From positions 124,001-188,000 of the forward strand of contig NZ_FQZU01000002.1 of NCBI RefSeq assembly GCF_900142135.1: DNA of 64,000 nucleotides, written 5' to 3'. Below the pieces are notes generated by a model. It did not search any database and was not told the DNA's origin. It saw only the letters and a list, made by a program, of their open reading frames with translations. Source of the stretch: Desulfatibacillum alkenivorans DSM 16219. Its GTDB lineage: Bacteria > Desulfobacterota > Desulfobacteria > Desulfobacterales > Desulfatibacillaceae. Every line of letters starts with the position of its first letter. Within the stretch, counting starts at the first letter, position 1. This document shows positions 54,906 to 62,050 of the stretch, one piece after another. Position numbers and translations under genes: made by a program.

Positions 54906-56144
54906 ATGATGAGGGAAAACGAAAAAATTCAGGCGCTGGCCACCCTGGGCGCGGACCTGAATGAGGTGCACGACCTGGACATTCTCATGGAGCGGATTCT
55001 CGCCCGTGCAAGAAAGTTCGTCAACGCCGACGCCGGCTCCATCTATATCGCCAAGAACGGGGCTCTTGACTTTACATACACCCAAAACGACACCCTCAGA
55101 AAAAGGCTTCCCAAAGGCGAAAAGCTCATCTACTCCACCTTTTCCATTCCCATCGACCAGAAAAGCGTGGCGGGATACGCCGCTGCAACCGGCCGTCCTC
55201 TGAACCTGGAGGACGCCCACGCCATAGATCCGTCCAAGCCGTACGGCTTCAACAAGAAATTCGACGAAACCTCGGGATACCGCACCCGCTCGGTTTTGGC
55301 CATCCCCATGAAAAACATGAAGGATGAGGTCATGGGCGTGCTTCAGATCATCAACGCCCAGGGCGAAAGCGGCGAGGTCATTTCCTTCACCCAGGAAGAC
55401 GAGCAGATGATGTCCCATTTTGCGGGCATCGCCTCCGTGGCCCTGGTGCGGGCCCAGATGACACGCGCCATTTTACTGCGCATGATCAAAATGGCCGAAA
55501 TGCGCGACCCCAAGGAAACCGGCGCCCACGTTAACCGGGTGGGCGGCTACTCCCTGGAGCTTTACGAGCGCTGGGCGGCCAGGCGAAACATATCCACCGA
55601 GGAAATCGAATCCACCCGGGACAGCATCCGCATGGCGGCCATGCTTCACGACGTGGGAAAGGTGGCCATATCGGACCTGATTCTGAAAAAGCCCGGCCGC
55701 TTTACCCCCGAAGAGTTCGAGATCATGAAGCAGCACGCAGTTCTGGGCGCCCGGCTTTTCGCCGAGTCCCAGTCGGATTTTGACGACGCCGCACGGATCG
55801 TGGCCCTCAACCACCATGAACGGTGGGACGGCAAGGGCTACCCGGGGCACGTGGATTATCTGACGGGAGAACCCCTGGAAGGATACGCAGGGCCCAACGG
55901 CATGGCCCGGGGGAAAAAAGGCGAGGAAATCCCAATTCTGGGGCGCATCGTGGCCCTGGCGGACGTGTTTGACGCGCTGTGCTCAAAAAGGGTCTATAAG
56001 GAAGCCTGGACCGACGAGGAAACCTTTAAGGTCCTGCAGGAAGGGCGGGGAACCCAGTTCGATCCGGAGTTGGTGGACATTTTTTTCTCCTGCGTGGACG
56101 TCATCAAATCCATCCGGGAACGATACCGGGACGATGAGGAATAA
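54906..56144 (+). CDS. GAF and HD-GYP domain phosphodiesterase
   Basis: A 412-residue cytoplasmic signalling protein. The N-terminal GAF domain (about 18-170, VNADAGSIYIAKNGAL to VALVRAQM) senses a ligand. The HD-GYP domain (about 195-400) has the metal motif MLHDVGKVAISD, the KQHAVLGARLF segment, and HHERWDGKGYPG. HD-GYP enzymes hydrolyse cyclic di-GMP. The catalytic set looks intact. GAGAAGGAG precedes the ATG. The next gene starts 20 bases after its stop. Confidence 0.92.
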   Translation: MMRENEKIQALATLGADLNEVHDLDILMERILARARKFVNADAGSIYIAKNGALDFTYTQNDTLRKRLPKGEKLIYSTFSIPIDQKSVAGYAAATGRPLNLEDAHAIDPSKPYGFNKKFDETSGYRTRSVLAIPMKNMKDEVMGVLQIINAQGESGEVISFTQEDEQMMSHFAGIASVALVRAQMTRAILLRMIKMAEMRDPKETGAHVNRVGGYSLELYERWAARRNISTEEIESTRDSIRMAAMLHDVGKVAISDLILKKPGRFTPEEFEIMKQHAVLGARLFAESQSDFDDAARIVALNHHERWDGKGYPGHVDYLTGEPLEGYAGPNGMARGKKGEEIPILGRIVALADVFDALCSKRVYKEAWTDEETFKVLQEGRGTQFDPELVDIFFSCVDVIKSIRERYRDDEE

Positions 56145-56163
56145 CTCAAACTCGGAGGCAAGC

Positions 56164-56958
56164 ATGGACCCCCAAGAACTCCTGGAAAAGCTCGACAGCC
56201 CCCTGGTCTCGCAGTTTTTGTTTCATCCGCGCCCTCAATACCCGTCTCCGGCGCCCCCGTCCGGACAGGATATGACCATCCCGGCCAACGACGGAGTGCA
56301 ACTGGGCGCCCGCATATATCTTGCGGATAAGGACAGTCACAACATCCTGTTTTTTCACGGCAACGGGGAGATAGCCGCAGACTATGAAGACATAGGCCCG
56401 ATTTACACATCCCTGGGTATAAGTTTTTTAGTGGTGGATTATCGGGGCTATGGAAAAAGCCAAGGCTCGCCCAGCGTATCGTCCATGCTTGCGGACGCCC
56501 AGACGGTTTTCGACCATGTATGGAGTTGGCTCCAACGCGAGGGAAGGACCAAAAGCCTGTGGATCATGGGCCGGTCCCTGGGCAGCGCTTCCGCCCTGGA
56601 GATTGCGGCCTCCCGTCAGCCCGAAATCAACGGGGTGATTATAGAGTCCGGGTTCGCCCAGGTGGTTCCTCTTTTGCGCACCATCGGCGTTAACACCATG
56701 GATATGGGGCTCACCAGAGAGGACGATCCCGTGGCCAATCTGGCGAAAATGGCCGTATGCAAAAAGCCCGCTCTGGTCATCCATGCCGAGCACGACCACA
56801 TCATCCCGCTGTCGCACGGGAAGAACCTCCATGAGGCTTGCCCGGCCGCGGTGAAGCATTTTTTCATGGTCCCGGGCGCCGATCACAATGACATCATGTA
56901 CAGGGCGGGCCGGGAGTATTTTACTTTAATACAGTCGTTTTTGGAGCAAAATTCCTGA
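56164..56958 (+). CDS. Alpha/beta hydrolase (BEM46/ABHD-like)
   Basis: A 264-residue serine hydrolase. The nucleophile elbow GRSLGSASALE (about residue 138) follows LVVDYRGYGKSQGSP. The Asp is in VIHAEHDHIIPLSHG and the His in PGADHNDI. FHGNGE marks the oxyanion loop. No signal peptide is seen. ATG 56164 sits after GGAGGCAAGC and gives the family's normal start; the upstream in-frame ORF overlaps the HD-GYP gene in another frame and is not coding. It is probably cotranscribed with the HD-GYP gene. Confidence 0.88.
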   Translation: MDPQELLEKLDSPLVSQFLFHPRPQYPSPAPPSGQDMTIPANDGVQLGARIYLADKDSHNILFFHGNGEIAADYEDIGPIYTSLGISFLVVDYRGYGKSQGSPSVSSMLADAQTVFDHVWSWLQREGRTKSLWIMGRSLGSASALEIAASRQPEINGVIIESGFAQVVPLLRTIGVNTMDMGLTREDDPVANLAKMAVCKKPALVIHAEHDHIIPLSHGKNLHEACPAAVKHFFMVPGADHNDIMYRAGREYFTLIQSFLEQNS

Positions 56959-57072
56959 ACGAAAAGACAGGAAGGCCGGCCCGCTCCATGAGGTCTTCTT
57001 GACAATACAGGCCAAGTCAGGCAAAAAAAGGACTGACCCGGTCCCGGGGAAACCCAACTTACAAGAGGAATC

Positions 57073-57543
57073 ATGAAAAAATTCGCAATATTGTTTGTCT
57101 GCTCCCTGCTCCTGGCGGCTTGCGCCTCCCGGGCTGAAAAAATCCCGACGCATCCCATCCCCGAAGAAAAACCGTTGTACGGGGTCACCCACGAAGGAAT
57201 ATTTTTCGTCCATGACTCCCTTGTGTTGAACGCCGAAGTGGATAGCGTGCAACTGGCCTCCCAGGCCACGGAATGGAAAAAACGGTCCATGGAAAAAGTG
57301 GGCGACTACCATATCTACGACTGCCGGAAAGACAATCACGACAGGGCGCTGTTTGTTTTCTACCGCAATTATTTCAAAATTCAGTACTGCTTTTACACGG
57401 ACAAGTACGCCTCCATTCCCGGCGTCTTTGAAGGCAAGGAAGAGGTCATCAAGTATCTGGACCCCGAGGACGTGTCCGCCACCGCCAAGGTCGGCCCTGT
57501 GTTTTACACTACTGTCTTGGATGAAGGCCCCCCGTTGTGGTGA
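57073..57543 (+). CDS. Putative lipoprotein, unknown function
   Basis: A 156-residue protein with a clear lipoprotein signal (MKKFAILFVCSLLLAAC, lipobox LLAAC with Cys17). No domain is recognised in the mature part, which is mixed alpha/beta with many aromatic residues (FFVHDSL, YHIYDCRK, FYRNYFKIQYCFY). It is likely attached to the inner or outer membrane. AGAGGA lies before the ATG. It leads a group with DUF3467 and SagB-like genes, though 70 bases separate it from the former. Confidence 0.65.
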   Translation: MKKFAILFVCSLLLAACASRAEKIPTHPIPEEKPLYGVTHEGIFFVHDSLVLNAEVDSVQLASQATEWKKRSMEKVGDYHIYDCRKDNHDRALFVFYRNYFKIQYCFYTDKYASIPGVFEGKEEVIKYLDPEDVSATAKVGPVFYTTVLDEGPPLW

Positions 57544-57613
57544 TTTCGCCCGGGCGATTCCAGTGACGGTTGAATTCTCTCCACCTGCGCCAAACCCTTA
57601 TCAGGAGAAGACC

Positions 57614-57886
57614 ATGAAAGACGAACCCAAGGAAATCCGCGTGCATTTTCCGGAATCTTTGCATGGAGGCAATTACGCTAATAATATGACGGTTTCCCAC
57701 ACCCGCGAGGAATTCATTCTGGATTTTTTGATGATTGCGCCTCCGGCCGGGGCGGTCACATCCCGGGTGGTCACCAGTCCGGGACACCTTAAACGCATGA
57801 TTTCGGCACTGCTGGAAAACCTGAAAAACTACGAAGAAATGTACGGGGAAATCCAGCCGTCCCAGGAACCCCGGACGATGCACTAA
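57614..57886 (+). CDS. DUF3467-domain protein
   Basis: A 90-residue protein matching the DUF3467 pattern: YANNMTVSHTREEFILDF and RVVTSPGHLKRMISALLENLKNYEE. The family is widespread and uncharacterised. Some members are found near gas-vesicle or secretion genes, but the fold suggests a small beta-helix adaptor. The start at ATG 57614 follows AGGAGAAG; the longer ORF in the same frame begins inside the preceding lipoprotein gene and is not used. The next gene begins 30 bases after its stop. Confidence 0.8.
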   Translation: MKDEPKEIRVHFPESLHGGNYANNMTVSHTREEFILDFLMIAPPAGAVTSRVVTSPGHLKRMISALLENLKNYEEMYGEIQPSQEPRTMH

Positions 57887-57916
57887 AGGGCATCCGAAAA
57901 AAAACAGGGAGGGAAT

Positions 57917-58645
57917 ATGGATGGAATAGGGGACAGGTTTCAAAAGGAAACCAAATACCAGCGCGACAAACTGCCGGGCGGGCGCCTGGATCTTTCCACG
58001 CGGCCCAAACCGTATAAAGAATACGAAGGCGCGAAAAAAATCGTCCTGGACAAGCCCAAACCCCGGCTCATCGCCCCCCTGGACCTTTGCATCAGAACCC
58101 GTCGAAGCGTCAGGCGATTCTCCGGCAAGGCCGTCTCGTTTCAGGATATTTCCTATATAACCTGGGCTGCGGCGGGCGTTCAGCGCATAGAGGGAAACTA
58201 CCCCTTTCGCACCGCTCCCTCAGCCGGCGCTCTGTATCCCATTGAAACCTATCTGGTTGTTCATAACGTCAAGGACGCGCCCCCCGGCCTGTACCATTAC
58301 TTTCCCCTGGATCACTCCTTGGAATTGATGGAAGAGGGGGATTTTCGCCCCCATGCCACCCGGGCCGCCCTGGACCAGAAAATGTGCATGTCCGCCGCCG
58401 CGACCTTTTTGTTCACCGCGGTCTGGGAGCGCAGCAAATGGAAATACAAACAGCGGGCCTACAGATACATTTATCTGGACGCCGGGCACATGGGCCAAAA
58501 CCTGGCCCTGAGCGCCGCCGGCCTGGGCTTGGGAACCTGCGCCATCGGCGCCATATACGACGAAGAGGCCGACGCCCTCCTGCAATTGGACCCGGAGGAA
58601 GAGGGAATCATTATGATGGTCGCCGCCGGGCATCCGATCAGATAA
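57917..58645 (+). CDS. SagB/ThcOx-type nitroreductase-fold oxidoreductase
   Basis: A 242-residue FMN oxidoreductase. The FMN-binding RTRRSVRRFSGKAVSFQDIS (about 56-75), TAPSAGALYPIETYLVV (about 98-114) and C-terminal LSAAGLGLGTCAIGAIYDEE are typical of the SagB/ThcOx branch. Members of that branch oxidise azoline rings in ribosomal peptides or act as stand-alone reductases. No precursor peptide, YcaO or cyclodehydratase gene is nearby, so a peptide-modifying role is not supported. GGGAGG precedes the ATG. Confidence 0.85.
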   Translation: MDGIGDRFQKETKYQRDKLPGGRLDLSTRPKPYKEYEGAKKIVLDKPKPRLIAPLDLCIRTRRSVRRFSGKAVSFQDISYITWAAAGVQRIEGNYPFRTAPSAGALYPIETYLVVHNVKDAPPGLYHYFPLDHSLELMEEGDFRPHATRAALDQKMCMSAAATFLFTAVWERSKWKYKQRAYRYIYLDAGHMGQNLALSAAGLGLGTCAIGAIYDEEADALLQLDPEEEGIIMMVAAGHPIR

Positions 58646-58707
58646 GCCGGGCTGTGGTCGACATTTTTAATGGAGAATAGGCGGGTCAATGCCTCTAGTG
58701 CGCTTGT

Positions 58708-58795
58708 GATTTCGGGGACATGAATGTATCTCTGTAAAAGCGCAAAAATTCACTGAGTATGACTACGGAGATAGGTATCGTGCCCCCTCGAAATC
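58708..58795. mobile_element. MITE-like palindromic element, copy 2
   Basis: The left end GATTTCGGGGACATGAATG and the right end (minus strand) GATTTCGAGGGGGCACGATA are imperfect inverted repeats, each leading into TATCTC. It is 88 bases and non-coding, and aligns with 52694-52782. It lies between the SagB-like and methyltransferase genes. Confidence 0.7.
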
Positions 58796-58869
58796 TTCAG
58801 AAGCTGATTGATTGACTGCAATGTGAAATAAAACATCTGCGCCTTGTAAAAAGAGGCAGAAAGAAGCAT

Positions 58870-59481
58870 ATGGATATCAAAACCCTGTACAATCTGCCCG
58901 TTAAGGGCTTCTTAGCCCTGGACGAAGCCCAAAGGCTTTACGACATCGCCCTGGAAGCCGGCGCCAAAGGCCCCTGCTTGGAAATCGGCAGCTATTGCGG
59001 CAAGTCCACCCTGTTTTTGGGAACCGCCTGCAAAGAAGCCGGCGCAGTGCTTTTTTCCATCGACCATCACCGGGGCAACGAAGAGCAGCAGCCCGGCGAG
59101 GAATACCACGATTCGGATCTGGTGGACGGCGAAGGCCGGATGGACACCTTTCCCTTTTTCCGGAAAACCCTGGAAACCGCCGGCCTGGAAGACACGGTCA
59201 TCGCCATGGTGACCAGGTCGCGCATCGCATCCAGGCAGTGGGCCACGCCTTTGGCCCTGGTGTTCATTGACGGCGGCCACACCTTTGAAGCGGCCTATAC
59301 CGATTATGTCTCCTGGGCGGGGCATGTGATGCCCGGCGGCTACCTTGCCATTCACGACATTTTTGACGATCCGGCCAAGGGCGGCCAGGCGCCCTACGAG
59401 ATTTACAACCTGGCCAAGGCGTCCAAGCTTTTTGAAGAATGTCCCATGACCGGAACCCTGGGCGTACTCCGCCGGCTTTAG
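58870..59481 (+). CDS. Class I SAM-dependent methyltransferase
   Basis: A 203-residue methyltransferase of the Methyltransf_24 type. Motif I is CLEIGSYCGKSTLFLG (about 37-52), and the SAM-adenine Asp/His is in FSIDHHRG. LVFIDGGHTFEAAYTDYVSW (about 133-152) is the strand-4 region shared with small-molecule and glycan methyltransferases. The substrate is unknown. AGGCAGAAAGAAG precedes the ATG with only a moderate ribosome site. A terminator hairpin follows at 59595-59626. Confidence 0.8.
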   Translation: MDIKTLYNLPVKGFLALDEAQRLYDIALEAGAKGPCLEIGSYCGKSTLFLGTACKEAGAVLFSIDHHRGNEEQQPGEEYHDSDLVDGEGRMDTFPFFRKTLETAGLEDTVIAMVTRSRIASRQWATPLALVFIDGGHTFEAAYTDYVSWAGHVMPGGYLAIHDIFDDPAKGGQAPYEIYNLAKASKLFEECPMTGTLGVLRRL

Positions 59482-59594
59482 GTCGAATGGACATGGGGTC
59501 AAATCTACGTTTGACGTTTGAGACTTCTTGAGGCGGGTTTGAATGAAGCGATTCAGGCGGCATTTTGTTGGGGTCGAAGTCCGTATGCATGATC

Positions 59595-59626
59595 GCCGGC
59601 TTTTATTTTGAAGGCCGGACTTTTTA
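59595..59626 (+). terminator. Terminator after the methyltransferase gene
   Basis: CCGGCTTT and AAGGCCGG pair (one G-T pair) around TATTTTG, followed by ACTTTTT. It lies 115 bases past the stop. Confidence 0.6.
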
Positions 59627-59743
59627 ACCCAATTTAGGCCTCACCATGTAACGCCGCAGCTTGGGCAGCGCCCCGCGAAGCCCAACAAAAACAAGTCTGA
59701 TACCAAACTGCGTTCAAACAGGTAATAATACGCAAAGCTAAAT

Positions 59744-59806
59744 CCAAAATGACGCTGGGTCCCGGCTTGCGGACGATCCTGAAAAGCGGATCGCCCTTGC
59801 CGGGAT
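59744..59806 (+). repeat. Dispersed inverted-repeat element, copy 2
   Basis: The segment matches the minus strand of 8254-8315 with about three or four differences over 62 bases. It runs from CCAAAATGACGCTGGGTCCC to CGCCCTTGCCGGGA. The two are more than 51 kb apart, in unrelated intergenic gaps. Confidence 0.85.
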
Positions 59807-59851
59807 GACGATTTTTCCGGGAGACAATAAGTTTTGGGGTCGCAAATCCAT

Positions 59852-60067
59852 TTGTTGGGTTTCGCGCGTACGTTTCAGGCGTCAACCACTATTCCGGCGG
59901 GGGATGGACATTCTTCTTTGAAAAAATTCTGCAAGCCCTACCCAACCTACTATTTTTATGGATAAAACGTAGGTTGGGTAGAGCGTTGAAACAGAATATT
60001 GAATCGGAAAAAATGCGTTTTGCTAAAACCTGTCTAAAAAATTGCATCGCCGCCGCGAAACCCAACA
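59852..60067. repeat. TTGGGTTTCGC-ended palindromic element, copy 2
   Basis: The outer ends TTGTTGGGTTTCGCG and CGCGAAACCCAACA are inverted repeats. Inside, CTACCCAACCTAC (59938-59950) and GTAGGTTGGGTAG (59969-59981) form a perfect 13-bp hairpin followed by AGCG. The unit is 216 bases against 148 in copy 1 (43636-43783), and the extra sequence lies in the left part. There is no coding capacity. Confidence 0.8.
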
Positions 60068-60101
60068 ATGCAAGGCGGCTGCTACGACCGCCGCCCTCCG
60101 T

Positions 60102-60150
60102 CATCCCCGCCGCCGTCCCGGAAACGGGGACCCAGTGTCATTGTGAAATA
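60102..60150 (-). repeat. Short relative of the dispersed inverted-repeat element
   Basis: On the minus strand AATGACACTGGGTCCC is followed by a CCGTTTCCGGGACGG centre and GGGGATGACGG. The ends match those of the copies at 8254 and 59744, but the centre differs. This may be the minimal form of the family. Confidence 0.6.
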
Positions 60151-60228
60151 ATACAGGGTGTGATTTAAAAGAATGAGCAAATCACTGGAATGATTGCAAC
60201 TTGGTATGAAGCGCCCCGAAAAAATTGT

Positions 60229-60265
60229 AAAAAAACGCCGATGGGCGCACAAAACGCCCATCGGC
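60229..60265 (-). terminator. Strong terminator after pyrB
   Basis: GCCGATGGGCG (60237-60247) and CGCCCATCGGC (60255-60265) form a perfect 11-bp stem. On the minus strand it is followed by GTTTTTTTAC. It is 48 bases beyond the pyrB stop. Plus-strand use is also possible because TTTAT follows on that side. Confidence 0.85.
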
Positions 60266-60312
60266 TTTATCATTCCTCATAGCAAGCGCCCCGGGGCGCG
60301 GCCTCGGCATTT

Positions 60313-61386
60313 TTAGTGGCTGTAATTTTCCGTATAATAATGATTGATCATGCTGTCTGCATTAAAAACGTAGGCCACCAGGGCGGCGCGAATCCACATG
60401 CCGTTGCGCTCCTGCTTCCAGTAAGCGGCCCTGGGGTCCTGGTCGATCCTCACGTCCAGTTCGTCGCGCCGGGGCAGGGGGTGCATGACGATTGCCGTGG
60501 GCTTCATCAGGTTCACCTGCTCCATGGTCAGGCAATAAGGTTCGTAATTAACCTCATCTTCCACAATGCTTTCGTCTTTGTACTCATCCTGAATGCGTGT
60601 GACGTAAATGGCGTCAATATCCTTGATAATGGTGTTCACGTCCTCGATTTCCTGGAAGGTGGCGCCTCTGCGGTCCAGCCATTTTCTCAGATCTTCTTTG
60701 ATCTTCAATTCCGGGGGAGACACAAAGGACATGGTAATGTTTTCGTACCGGGTGAGGAGTTTGGCCAGGGAGCGCACCGTGCGGCCCCTGGCCACGTCGC
60801 CCATGAAGGCGATGTGAATGCCGTTGATGCCGCCGGCCCTTTCCCCAAAGGAGCGGTTTAACGTATACAGATCCAAAAGCGCCTGGGTGGGATGCTCGTC
60901 AGGGCCTGCGCCCGCGCTGATGACCGGAATAGGCCTGCCCGTCTCGTTCATGAGATAGGCGACTCGTTCGGCGAATCCTCCTTCGGCGTGGCGCATGATG
61001 ATCAGGTCGAAATAATTGGAAAAGGTGCGCACGCCGTCAATATCGCTCTCCCCTTTGAACGAGGACGAAATGCTGGGATCCCGGACTTCGGCGTAGTTCA
61101 TGCCCAAAAACTGGCACGCCCGCACAAAGGACAAATAGGTTCTTGTGGAAGGCTGGGTGAAATACAGCATGGCCGACTTATGCGCCAGCAGGTTGCCCAG
61201 AAAGTCCTGCCCTTCCCGGGATTTTGCGATCTTGCGCAGTTTGGTGGCCACGCCGAACAACAAATCCAGGGTTTTTTTGCCGAATTGTTCGGCGAAAATG
61301 ATGTGAAACAGTTTTTCGTTTCTCATGAGCAGTGTGAGTTTTTCGCGCGTGGGGAGTTTGGTCAACTTCTCGTAGGGGTAGGGCAT
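60313..61386 (-). CDS. pyrB: Aspartate carbamoyltransferase catalytic chain
   Basis: PyrB joins carbamoyl phosphate and aspartate in pyrimidine synthesis. The 357-residue protein is longer than the usual 310. Catalytic motifs are present: FTQPSTRTYLSF (phosphate-binding STRT), SSFKGESD (the trans-acting Lys loop), EHPTQALLDLYTL, GDVARGRTVRSLAKLL, and VMHPLPRRDE. About 45 extra residues lie at the N-terminus. ATG 61386 is 6 bases from AGGAGG; ATG 61392 is too close. No pyrI or pyrC is adjacent. Ornithine carbamoyltransferase is excluded by the HPLPR and lack of SMG. Confidence 0.88.
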   Translation of the reverse strand: MPYPYEKLTKLPTREKLTLLMRNEKLFHIIFAEQFGKKTLDLLFGVATKLRKIAKSREGQDFLGNLLAHKSAMLYFTQPSTRTYLSFVRACQFLGMNYAEVRDPSISSSFKGESDIDGVRTFSNYFDLIIMRHAEGGFAERVAYLMNETGRPIPVISAGAGPDEHPTQALLDLYTLNRSFGERAGGINGIHIAFMGDVARGRTVRSLAKLLTRYENITMSFVSPPELKIKEDLRKWLDRRGATFQEIEDVNTIIKDIDAIYVTRIQDEYKDESIVEDEVNYEPYCLTMEQVNLMKPTAIVMHPLPRRDELDVRIDQDPRAAYWKQERNGMWIRAALVAYVFNADSMINHYYTENYSH

Positions 61387-61497
61387 ACTCATCCTCCTGG
61401 ATAACATGACAAAGGTCATGAACCGCATCAGCCAAAAGTTAGGCGTTGGTCAAAACGGCTATGGGTAACACGCTTTTTCTCGGCTTGTCAAAATATT

Positions 61498-62028
61498 TCA
61501 GGAGGCGTTCGGTATTTTTTCCGACGGGGCCGGCGAGGCTGTGGCCTCCTTAGCTGGAACAATTACAACATCTTGAGATTTAAGTGAAAATTGCAGATCC
61601 TTGAGCTTGTCGCTCATGAGCTGAGCCTCTGTAATTTTCAGGTTGGAGACACAGGATTCCTGGCCGCAGGGCTTGGCCAGAAAGTCCAGGGTGACTATGG
61701 GAAAGTTCTCGCCTTTGATGCCCCGGGCGCCGGCCATGACAACCACCACCCGGCCCGGAGTCTTGCTGTTGACCACATGCATCAGGCTGCCGGCTTTGGG
61801 GCCTTTGACGGCGTTCTTGAATTCCAGCACGCTGGCGTCGTACAGGACCACCAGCTTCACTCCGGCCAGGTTGTCCACCGCGTCAATCATAACCGGCACG
61901 GAGATTGTTTCGCCTGACTTTGCTTCCGCTTGGGCGATGCTCACTTCCACGGCATGTCCCGGACCCGCAAGGCAGAATAAACAGCAAGCCAGTGCGCTTA
62001 AAGTTTTGAATAAAAAAAACGGCCTCAA
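61498..62028 (-). CDS. Secreted cohesin-domain protein
   Basis: A 176-residue protein with a signal peptide (about 1-26, cleaved near GHA). It then has a single cohesin-type beta-sandwich (about 27-150: SGETISVPVMID, LAGVKLVVLYDASVLEFKNA, GRVVVVMAGARGIKGE, IVTLDFLA). Two Cys (CGQESC) may form a disulphide. Cohesins pair with dockerins in cellulosomes, but many bacteria carry stand-alone ones. No dockerin is seen here. The start is TTG at 62028 behind GGAGG; no ATG fits the signal. It is 22 bases after the PHP-REC gene. Confidence 0.72.
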   Translation of the reverse strand: MRPFFLFKTLSALACCLFCLAGPGHAVEVSIAQAEAKSGETISVPVMIDAVDNLAGVKLVVLYDASVLEFKNAVKGPKAGSLMHVVNSKTPGRVVVVMAGARGIKGENFPIVTLDFLAKPCGQESCVSNLKITEAQLMSDKLKDLQFSLKSQDVVIVPAKEATASPAPSEKIPNAS

Positions 62029-62050
62029 ATGTCCTCCCCGGCGTTTGCAA

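Larger units (their letters stand above)
59482..60312. other. Repeat-rich intergenic region
   Basis: These 831 bases hold no gene I can support. In order they contain a GGGGTCAAATCTACGTTTGA segment (59504-59523) like sequences flanking IS200-type transposases, a terminator (59595-59626), dispersed repeat copy 2 (59744-59806), and a TTGGGTTTCGC element (59852-60067). A shorter relative of the dispersed repeat (60102-60150) and the pyrB terminator (60229-60265) complete the list. Confidence 0.6.

Noticed and set aside
57917-58645. RiPP biosynthesis cluster suggested by the SagB-like gene
   Set aside because: No YcaO, cyclodehydratase, precursor peptide or exporter gene is adjacent. The family also has many stand-alone members.
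59490-59640. Remnant of an IS200-type transposase gene
   Set aside because: Only a short flank-like sequence (GGGGTCAAATCTACG) is present; no transposase motif such as HUH is seen in any frame.
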